NCBI GenBank assembly: GCA_964628215.1
Contig: CAZVNF010000110.1
Coordinates: forward strand, 1 to 13,429
Direction of reading: 5' to 3'
Source: CAIVAT01 sp964628215
GTDB taxonomy: Bacteria > Bacteroidota > Bacteroidia > Bacteroidales > FEN-979
Length of the DNA: 13,429 nt
A model generated the notes under the pieces. The model did no database searches, was not told where the DNA came from, and saw nothing but the letters and a program-made list of their open reading frames with translations. A program made the position numbers and the translations under genes. Position 1 is the first letter of the stretch; the number at the start of each line of letters is the position of its first letter. Positions 1 to 5,954 of the stretch are shown piece by piece.

Positions 1-93
1 ACCCGGCGCTATCTCGATGAAACCGATGCCTCCGATGCAATCGGGTTCCGTTGCGCCATGACCCGCGTTGGCGGTTCCATTGCCGGAAGATAA
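1..93 (+). CDS. gldJ: C-terminal end of a GldJ-like FGE-sulfatase-domain lipoprotein (5' partial)
   Basis: Only the last 30 codons and a TAA stop (91-93) are present. The tail contains RYLDETDASDAIGFRCAM, which closely resembles the end of the formylglycine-generating-enzyme (SUMF1) fold found in the Bacteroidota gliding proteins GldJ and GldK; the FRCAM stretch is the usual last strand of that domain. From memory, gldJ lies next to murF in several Bacteroidota, which favours GldJ over other SUMF1-fold proteins. GldJ is an outer-membrane-associated lipoprotein needed for gliding and type IX secretion, which fits the two T9SS cargo proteins at 5955-10095. The signal peptide and most of the domain lie outside the window, so the exact paralogue is inferred. 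Confidence 0.55.
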   Translation, partial: TRRYLDETDASDAIGFRCAMTRVGGSIAGR

Positions 94-112
94 TGATACT
101 CTAATTAAAAAT

Positions 113-147
113 AAACCCCGTTTCGGAATGGAGACGGGGTTTTATTT
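113..147 (+). terminator. Rho-independent terminator between gldJ-like gene and murF
   Basis: The arms AAACCCCGT (113-121) and ACGGGGTTT (134-142) form a perfect 9-bp stem around a 12-nt loop, preceded by an A-rich run and followed by TTATTT. This is a canonical intrinsic terminator in the plus direction. It ends within 2-7 nt of the murF ATG at 150, so it occupies the whole region where a murF leader would lie. Confidence 0.8.
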
Positions 148-149
148 AT

Positions 150-1445
150 ATGGCACACACGATCCACGAAATTTACGAAATTTTCCAGGCACATCCGATT
201 GTGTCAACCGACAGCAGAAATGTTAAACCGGACTCAATGTTCTTTGCCCTGCGCGGAGAAACTTTTAACGGAAACCAGTTTGCGGGGCCTGCCCTGGAAT
301 CAGGGGCCGCATGTGTAGTTGTTGATGATCCGCAATATGTGCTGAACCAATCATGCATTCTGGTAGATGATGTACTAACAACACTCCAGGCGCTGGCTAA
401 ACACCACCGCACAGAGTTTACCATCCCGGTAATTGCCATCACCGGAACCAATGGAAAAACAACTACCAAAGAACTCATCAACAGGGTGCTTTCGACCCGG
501 TATAAAACCCTGGCCACACAAGGAAACCTGAACAATCACATCGGGGTACCGCTGACTTTGCTGAACATTGACAATGACACCGAAGTCGCAATTATTGAAA
601 TGGGCGCCAACCATCCCGGGGAAATTGATTTTCTATGTAAAATAGCTCAACCCGGCTTCGGGCTGATTACAAACATCGGCAGAGCGCATCTTGATGGTTT
701 TGGCAGCTATGAAGGGGTAATCAGGACCAAGACCGAACTTTACCGTTTCCTCGGGAAGCACGATGGCGCTGTTTTTATCAACACGGATGATTCAGTTTTA
801 AAAGAGCATTCGCCGGGCATCAGGGCCATTACCTATGGCCATGCACCAGCCGATGTTGCAGTAAACAACATTACTGCAGATCCTTTTGTTTGCATGGACA
901 TGTTACTACGGGATGAAGTTGCTCTCAGGATTGAATCAAACATATATGGCGGGTACAACTCAGGGAATATTCTTGCCGCAGCGTGTATCGGACAGTATTT
1001 TAACATTTCACCTGCAAATATTAAATCAGCCATTGAAGGATACCGGCCTGAAAACAACCGGTCGCAAATCACAAAAACCGACCGCAACCTGCTGGTACTT
1101 GATGCCTATAATGCCAATCCAAGCAGCATGAAGGCGGCACTGGAAACTTTTGCCGGCGCTTCCTATACGGAAAAGACCCTGATACTTGGCGACATGCTGG
1201 AACTGGGGAAAGAGACTGACCCGGAGCACCTTGCCGTTCTAGAATTGATTGAACAGCTCTGCTTTGAACATGTTTACCTGGTAGGGCCTGTGTTTACCCG
1301 GTTGAATTCAAAGCGGAAAAACCATTGTTTTCAAGACAGTGACCTGGCCAGAATGTGGCTTGATCATCATAAAATTGAAAATGCAACGGTACTGGTCAAA
1401 GGCTCACGCGGGATACATTTGGAGAAACTGCTAGCGGTTCTGTGA
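150..1445 (+). CDS. murF: UDP-N-acetylmuramoyl-tripeptide--D-alanyl-D-alanine ligase (MurF)
   Basis: MurF is the cytoplasmic ATP-dependent ligase that adds D-Ala-D-Ala to the UDP-MurNAc tripeptide, the last soluble step of peptidoglycan precursor synthesis. The 431-residue protein has the full Mur ligase layout: an N-terminal substrate domain with STDSRNV (19-25) and FFALRG (31-36), the P-loop GTNGKTTTKE (99-108), the central-domain EMGAN (150-154), NNRSQ (302-306), and the C-terminal DAYNANPSS (318-326) and KGSRG (417-421) motifs. Length is normal for Bacteroidota MurF. The ATG at 150 gives the expected N-terminus and follows an A/T-rich stretch with no Shine-Dalgarno, normal for the phylum, but it directly abuts a terminator hairpin. 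It is followed by anmK after 2 nt. Confidence 0.95.
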   Translation: MAHTIHEIYEIFQAHPIVSTDSRNVKPDSMFFALRGETFNGNQFAGPALESGAACVVVDDPQYVLNQSCILVDDVLTTLQALAKHHRTEFTIPVIAITGTNGKTTTKELINRVLSTRYKTLATQGNLNNHIGVPLTLLNIDNDTEVAIIEMGANHPGEIDFLCKIAQPGFGLITNIGRAHLDGFGSYEGVIRTKTELYRFLGKHDGAVFINTDDSVLKEHSPGIRAITYGHAPADVAVNNITADPFVCMDMLLRDEVALRIESNIYGGYNSGNILAAACIGQYFNISPANIKSAIEGYRPENNRSQITKTDRNLLVLDAYNANPSSMKAALETFAGASYTEKTLILGDMLELGKETDPEHLAVLELIEQLCFEHVYLVGPVFTRLNSKRKNHCFQDSDLARMWLDHHKIENATVLVKGSRGIHLEKLLAVL

Positions 1446-1447
1446 AA

Positions 1448-2497
1448 ATGAAATACAGGGTAATAGGATTGATGTCGGGGACAAGTCTGGACGGACTTGA
1501 CATTGCTTTCTGCGAATTCAGCAAAACTAATCATCTGTGGAATTACTCCATAAAGTTTGCAGAAACTATTCACTATACGGATCAATGGAAGGATTTACTG
1601 TCCCATCTCGAATCGGCATCAGCCCTGGAATTTGTCACTGCCGACATTGAATACGGACACCTGCTTGGCCGGCTGACAAAGGAATTTATTGATAAAACCA
1701 AACTTGTTCCCGATTTTATTTCTTCCCACGGTCATACCATTTTTCACCAGCCATCGAAAAGGATCACGAGCCAGATCGGGCGTGGTTCTGCCATTGCTGC
1801 AGAAACAGGCGTGCGTGTTATCTGCGATTTCCGGTCGCTGGATGTGGCCCTTTCCGGACAGGGCGCCCCGCTTGTTCCGATCGGAGATGCCCTGCTTTTC
1901 GATACTTATGACTTTTGCCTGAATGTAGGCGGCTTTGCAAACATCTCTTATCAAAAGAACAATCAGCGCATTGCCTACGACGTTTGCCCCGCCAATATTG
2001 TCATGAACCAACTGGCGTTGACAGAAGGCTATGAATACGATCCTGACGGCGGACTGGCAGAGAAAGGGATTGTCAATCAGCCCTTACTGAAACAACTTAA
2101 CAACCTGGCATTCTATCACGAGGAATTCCCAAAATCGCTGGGAAAAGAATGGGTTGTTCAGCATATTTTCCCATTGCTGAAAAAATCAGGGCTGTCTGCC
2201 TGCGACCTGCTCGCCACTTTTTGTGAACATATTGCCATCCAGGTAGCTGCTGCGACAGGATCATCCCGGGGCAAAAAAATGCTTGTTACCGGGGGCGGGG
2301 CCTTCAATACATTTCTGATCGGGAGGATCAGGCATTACGCAGCCCCTGAAATCATAATCCCTGATAATCATACCATTAACTTTAAGGAAGCGCTTATTTT
2401 TGCTTTTCTGGGGGTACTTCGCCATCGAAACGAAATAAACTCACTGAGCAGTGTAACCGGAGCCAGGAAAAATTCATCCGGGGGAGCAATTTATTAA
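1448..2497 (+). CDS. anmK: Anhydro-N-acetylmuramic acid kinase (AnmK)
   Basis: AnmK hydrolyses and phosphorylates 1,6-anhydro-MurNAc from cell-wall turnover to MurNAc-6-phosphate, feeding peptidoglycan recycling. From the ATG at 1448 the protein has 349 residues, typical for the family. Visible motifs are the ATP-binding MSGTSLDGLD (9-18), SHGHTIFHQP (93-102), DFRSLDVALSGQGAPLVPIGD around residues 127-147, NVGGFANIS (159-167), YDVCPAN (177-183, whose Asp matches the family's catalytic base), and VTGGGAFNTF (280-289). A GTG at 1442 in the same frame overlaps the murF stop, but the ATG two codons later is the more likely start. The 2-nt spacing implies cotranscription with murF, pairing wall synthesis with recycling. 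Confidence 0.93.
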   Translation: MKYRVIGLMSGTSLDGLDIAFCEFSKTNHLWNYSIKFAETIHYTDQWKDLLSHLESASALEFVTADIEYGHLLGRLTKEFIDKTKLVPDFISSHGHTIFHQPSKRITSQIGRGSAIAAETGVRVICDFRSLDVALSGQGAPLVPIGDALLFDTYDFCLNVGGFANISYQKNNQRIAYDVCPANIVMNQLALTEGYEYDPDGGLAEKGIVNQPLLKQLNNLAFYHEEFPKSLGKEWVVQHIFPLLKKSGLSACDLLATFCEHIAIQVAAATGSSRGKKMLVTGGGAFNTFLIGRIRHYAAPEIIIPDNHTINFKEALIFAFLGVLRHRNEINSLSSVTGARKNSSGGAIY

Positions 2498-2519
2498 ATT
2501 ACCAATAACTTTTCCTGTG

Positions 2520-3815
2520 ATGAATTATCCCGAAACCCTTGATTATCTATTTGCGCAACTTCCCATGTTTCATCGGGTTGGTGGCCAGGCGTACAAGGCA
2601 AACCTCGACAACACCATTTCACTTTGCCGGATGCTTGACAATCCTCAGCATTCATTCAAAGCAGTTCATATCACAGGAACCAACGGCAAAGGATCCGTTT
2701 CACACATGCTTGCATCGATACTCCAGGAGGCCGGCTTTCGGACAGGTTTGTACACCTCTCCACATTTAAAAGACTTTCGTGAACGAATCAGGGTAAACGG
2801 GAAGATGATCGAAAAGAGATACGTTTCCTCTTTTGTAGAGAAATACCGGGAGCAATATGAATCGTTTCAGCCATCTTTTTTTGAACTTACTGTCGGGCTG
2901 GCATTCGACTATTTCAGAACACAGCAGGCAGAGATTGCCATTGTGGAAGCAGGCCTTGGCGGAAGGCTCGATTCAACGAACATTATAACACCGGTACTTT
3001 CGGTCATCACCAATGTCAGTTTTGACCATATGCAATTCCTTGGAGACACCCATGTGAAAATTGCTTATGAAAAAGCCGGCATCATTAAACCGGGCATTCC
3101 AGTGGTTATCGGAGAAACCCAGCCGGATACAGGGTCCGTATTTCTTAACAAAGCCAGGGAGACCGGGTCGGAAATAACTTTCGCTGATCAGAACCTGCAT
3201 TCCGGAGCCTTTGAATTTACAGGTAAATCCGGTACCCTGCGATCGATGGATGTTTTCCGGGGCTTATTACCCTATCTGAAGCACCTGAAATCCCCTCTTA
3301 CGGGAAACTATCAGCGTAAAAACATCGTCACGGTTGCCTGGGCCTGCGAACGATTGAACAGGATGGGGTTTAAAATACCCATTACTGCGGTGAGGAGAGG
3401 AATCCTAAACGTAATAGAAAATACCGGACTGGCAGGCCGATGGCAAATCCTGGGAAGAGATCCGCTCACCATCTGTGACACCGGTCATAACGAAGGCGGC
3501 CTCAGGGAAGTGCTCGCACAAATTGAAGCAACCCCGCATCACAGGTTGCACTTTGTATTTGGAGTGGTAAACGACAAACACCTTCCTCCTATCCTTGAAC
3601 TATTACCCCGACATGCGACATACTATTTTTGCAAACCGGATATCCCCCGGGGCCTCGACGCAAAAGAACTGCAACAGGCCGCCAATAAGGTCAACCTGGC
3701 AGGTTCATCTTACCCGTCGGTGAAAGCCGCTTTGATCGCCGCACAACAGGCAGCAACATCAAAAGATATGGTTTTTGTGGGAGGAAGTACGTTTGTGGTG
3801 GCTGAGGTGGTTTAG
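2520..3815 (+). CDS. folC: Folylpolyglutamate synthase / dihydrofolate synthase (FolC)
   Basis: FolC is a cytoplasmic Mur-ligase-superfamily enzyme that joins glutamate to dihydropteroate and/or extends the folate polyglutamate tail. From the ATG at 2520 it has 431 residues. Motifs are the P-loop TGTNGKGS (52-59), YTSPHL (78-83), EAGLGGRLDSTN (143-154), SFDH (167-170), EKAGIIK (184-190, including the family's carbamylated-Lys region), and a C-terminal DTGHN in place of the usual DGAHN. A GTG at 2517 is in frame, but the adjacent ATG is preferred. It lies 22 nt after anmK and seems to be the last gene of the murF-anmK-folC unit, with convergent thiS beyond. Whether it is bifunctional cannot be told from sequence alone. 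Its TAG stop directly precedes an 8-bp repeat array. Confidence 0.93.
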   Translation: MNYPETLDYLFAQLPMFHRVGGQAYKANLDNTISLCRMLDNPQHSFKAVHITGTNGKGSVSHMLASILQEAGFRTGLYTSPHLKDFRERIRVNGKMIEKRYVSSFVEKYREQYESFQPSFFELTVGLAFDYFRTQQAEIAIVEAGLGGRLDSTNIITPVLSVITNVSFDHMQFLGDTHVKIAYEKAGIIKPGIPVVIGETQPDTGSVFLNKARETGSEITFADQNLHSGAFEFTGKSGTLRSMDVFRGLLPYLKHLKSPLTGNYQRKNIVTVAWACERLNRMGFKIPITAVRRGILNVIENTGLAGRWQILGRDPLTICDTGHNEGGLREVLAQIEATPHHRLHFVFGVVNDKHLPPILELLPRHATYYFCKPDIPRGLDAKELQQAANKVNLAGSSYPSVKAALIAAQQAATSKDMVFVGGSTFVVAEVV

Positions 3816-3880
3816 GGGGGGACGAGTGGACAGGTGGACAAGGGGACGGGTGGACAAGTGGACGGGGGGGACACAGGTGG
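3815..3880 (+). repeat. G-rich 8-bp tandem repeat array after folC
   Basis: Six consecutive octamers start at 3822: ACGAGTGG, ACAGGTGG, ACAAGGGG, ACGGGTGG, ACAAGTGG, ACGGGGGG. A slipped copy follows (extra G, then ACACAGGTGG to 3880), and a run of seven G (3815-3821) precedes them, starting in the folC TAG. The consensus is ACRRGTGG. The variation is mostly A/G transitions at positions 3 and 4, with T/G at position 6. With the tail to 3897 this fills the whole region between folC and thiS. No palindromic terminator was found here. Confidence 0.85.
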
Positions 3881-3897
3881 AAAGGGTCCGGATGTTT

Positions 3898-4101
3898 TCA
3901 GCCTCCCGAGATGAGGTGTAGAACATGAACCTCGTCGCCGTCGTGAATGCATGCTGTTTCATATTCTGACTTTTTCACCAGCGCTCCGTTAATTTTGATT
4001 ACCAACATCTTAAAAGTAAAATTCTTTCTTCTGAGCAGTTCATTTACGCTGAAATTATCTCCTTCAAATTCCTCAGAAGTATTATTTAATGTAATTTTCA
4101 T
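3898..4101 (-). CDS. thiS: Sulfur carrier protein ThiS
   Basis: A 67-residue beta-grasp (ubiquitin-like) protein ending in the diagnostic ...HLISGG, the C-terminal Gly-Gly that is adenylated and thiocarboxylated to deliver sulfur for the thiazole ring of thiamine. The core matches ThiS: VIKINGALV (34-42) followed by DGDEVHVLHL (54-63), with normal length. It is the last gene of the minus-strand run mqnE-thiF-thiS; the ThiS-activating enzyme lies just upstream across the gap. No thiG, thiH, thiC or thiE is visible, so the thiazole synthase must be encoded elsewhere. Its ATG (4101-4099) falls inside the last, degenerate unit of an octamer repeat array, which therefore forms its leader. Downstream it converges with folC. 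Confidence 0.88.
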   Translation of the reverse strand: MKITLNNTSEEFEGDNFSVNELLRRKNFTFKMLVIKINGALVKKSEYETACIHDGDEVHVLHLISGG

Positions 4102-4128
4102 ATTTTCACTATTTCACTATTTCGCTAT
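4097..4128 (-). repeat. A-rich 8-bp tandem repeat array between thiF and thiS, truncated by the gap
   Basis: Read on the minus strand from 4128 the units are ATAGCGAA, ATAGTGAA, ATAGTGAA and AATATGAA. The last unit contains the thiS start codon. The array runs directly into the N gap, so its true length is unknown. The TAG(C/T)GA core is shared with the array at the right end of the window. Confidence 0.8.
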
Positions 4129-4228
4129 NNNNNNNNNNNNNNNNNNNNNNNNNNNNNNNNNNNNNNNNNNNNNNNNNNNNNNNNNNNNNNNNNNNNNNNN
4201 NNNNNNNNNNNNNNNNNNNNNNNNNNNN
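4129..4228. other. Assembly gap of exactly 100 N
   Basis: One hundred consecutive N is a common placeholder for a scaffold join of unknown length. It removes the 3' end of thiF and the start of the octamer array. Because the left flank is a tandem repeat, the break was probably caused by it. Reading frames drawn across the N run have no meaning. Confidence 0.95.
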
Positions 4229-4791
4229 TCCAGTACCACATTCGCCTGCATATTGGCCACCATACCCACCCTTGGGGCCAAGGGAGGCAAATCGGGTCCG
4301 ATTTCTGCAATTTCGTCACCGCAGATATACAGGGTTCCTTCTTTACGAAAATGAATGGCCTCATTCATGCCCCATCCAGCCATACCCAATCCCACAACCA
4401 AAGGAATGTCAGGCATTTCGGTTAAAACAGTTTCGATAATCATCTGCTTTTGATCGGCAAGGTCAAAGGCTTCCACTACCACATCACATCCATTAAAAAC
4501 CAAAGGAATGGTTTCCGGGGTCAACTTTTCATCGTACATGTTTACGATCACCGCCGGATTAACCCGTTGAATATTTGCAGACAGCGCCTGGGTTTTAATG
4601 ACTCCAACCTGGTCTGAAAAATAATATTGCCTGTTAAGATTACTTACAGTAACCACATCAAAATCAGCAATTACCAACCTGCCTACCCCCACCCGTGCCA
4701 AAGCGATCGCACAATTGGACCCTAATCCGCCACAGCCGGCGATGCCTACTGTTTTACTTTTAAGGATATCGGTTATTTGATCAACGGTCAT
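4229..4791 (-). CDS. thiF: ThiS adenylyltransferase, ThiF family 2 (3' end in the gap)
   Basis: An E1-like (ThiF/MoeB/HesA) enzyme that adenylates the ThiS C-terminus using ATP. From the ATG at 4791 about 187 residues are visible. The Rossmann nucleotide-binding motif GCGGLGS is at 19-25, followed by DFDVVTVSNLNRQYY (43-57), then VVEAFD, a GLGMAGWG loop, and APRVG...QANVVLE just before the gap. These match the short 'family 2' ThiF (about 200 residues, often beside thiS in thiamine operons) better than the longer MoeB type. On that basis only about 10-25 residues are missing. In-frame extension to TTG at 4809 is possible, but ATG is preferred. It lies 33 nt downstream of mqnE, suggesting cotranscription. 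No frameshift is seen in the visible part. Confidence 0.85.
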
Positions 4792-4824
4792 ATAAAAGGT
4801 AAAAGGCAATTGGCAAAAAAGAAT

Positions 4825-5940
4825 TCAGGATCGTGTGTTATAAAATGAATCCCGTTCAACCGGTGTGCGCTTTGCATCTTTGATCAGGGATATCATCTGT
4901 GAAACAGTCATAACCGGATTTTGGTCCTCAGCTCCCGCCAGTGAATAAATCCGGGTTGAATCGTTGATTGTCCCATCGAGGTCATCCACGCCAAAAGAGA
5001 GGGAAACCCGGGCGAGATTGCGACCTACGGCAGGCCAATAGGCTTTCATGTGGGGAAAATTGTCGAGGTATATCCTCGCAATTGCATACATTTTCATATC
5101 CTCGGTCACAGATACCTCGGCAATTGCCGACATCTCATTATTGCTGTTACGGAACTTGAGGGGAATAAAGGCATTAAATCCGGTGGTGCGATCCTGAACT
5201 TTGCGCAAGCGTTCGAGATGATCGATTCGTTGTGCATAATTTTCCTTATGTCCATACAGCATGGTAGCATTTGACGGAATACCCAGGGTATGCGCTGTTT
5301 CATGAATCTCAAGCCAGGTTTGCGCTGTGGATTTCATCCCGCAAATTTCACGGCGGATCGTCTCATCAAAAATCTCAGCACCGCCACCCGGAATGGATTG
5401 TAGTCCGCAGGATTTAAGATAAGCAAGTCCCTCTGACAGTTGCATCCCCGATTTCTTGATCATATAATCCAGTTCTACCGCTGAATAGGCTTTGATATGA
5501 AGTTCGGGGCGGGCTCTCCTGATCTTCGAAAGCAAATCACCATAGTAGTAAATATCACGGTCGGGATGCACAGCTCCGGTAATATGCAGCTCCGCAACAG
5601 TATCATCCTGAAGGTTCACTTTTTCAAGAATTTCATCCACGGTAAGCTCCCAGCTGGTTTTGCTGAAATGATGTGAATAGGAGCAAAACTTGCATTTGTT
5701 AACACAAATATTGGTCGGTTCAATATGAAAGTTACGGATAAAAAAGGCTGCATCGCCGTTCTTCCTAACCCTGATCAAATCTGCCAGTTTGCCCAGGAAA
5801 CCAAGTTCCCCCTGTTCAAAAAGGGTTAAACCCTCCTGCGGAGTAATCCGATCACCAGCAATCACTTTCCGGGAAATATCCTTCAAATCTTCAGAAATAT
5901 CGATCAATTCAGGGAAGTCAGGTGTGTTTTGGTTGTACAT
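4825..5940 (-). CDS. mqnE: Aminofutalosine synthase MqnE (radical SAM)
   Basis: MqnE couples 3-[(1-carboxyvinyl)oxy]benzoate with S-adenosylmethionine to make 6-amino-6-deoxyfutalosine, the second step of the futalosine menaquinone pathway. The 371-residue protein has the radical-SAM cluster CVNKCKFC (C79, C83, C86) within EPTNICVNKCKFCSYSHHF, the IPGGGAEIFDETIR region near residues 193-206, and GIPSNATMLYGHKE followed by RIDHLERLRKVQDRT, all typical of Bacteroidota MqnE. The sister enzyme MqnC shares the fold, but the length and the GHxExxxxRxDH-type block favour MqnE. It starts 14 nt after the stop of the upstream secreted protease, with no promoter motif visible there, and is followed by thiF. 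MqnB and MqnD are at 11749-13374 on the other strand. Confidence 0.9.
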   Translation of the reverse strand: MYNQNTPDFPELIDISEDLKDISRKVIAGDRITPQEGLTLFEQGELGFLGKLADLIRVRKNGDAAFFIRNFHIEPTNICVNKCKFCSYSHHFSKTSWELTVDEILEKVNLQDDTVAELHITGAVHPDRDIYYYGDLLSKIRRARPELHIKAYSAVELDYMIKKSGMQLSEGLAYLKSCGLQSIPGGGAEIFDETIRREICGMKSTAQTWLEIHETAHTLGIPSNATMLYGHKENYAQRIDHLERLRKVQDRTTGFNAFIPLKFRNSNNEMSAIAEVSVTEDMKMYAIARIYLDNFPHMKAYWPAVGRNLARVSLSFGVDDLDGTINDSTRIYSLAGAEDQNPVMTVSQMISLIKDAKRTPVERDSFYNTRS

Positions 5941-5954
5941 TTTCGCCGGCCTAT

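Noticed and set aside
3822..3880. Possible CRISPR array
   Set aside because: Units are 8 bp and directly adjacent, with no spacers and no cas genes; it is a simple tandem repeat.
3759..3962. Minus-strand 67-residue open frame across the folC end and the G-rich array (HLSTRPLVHLSTRP-type peptide)
   Set aside because: The peptide is a by-product of translating an 8-bp repeat, and it overlaps both folC and thiS; no start context or domain is seen.
3947..4354. Plus-strand open frame spanning the N gap
   Set aside because: It is antisense to thiS and thiF and depends on an arbitrary 100-N spacer for its frame.
4792..4809. TTG start that extends thiF by six residues
   Set aside because: The extra residues do not resemble ThiF, and an ATG with normal spacing to the nucleotide-binding motif follows at 4791.
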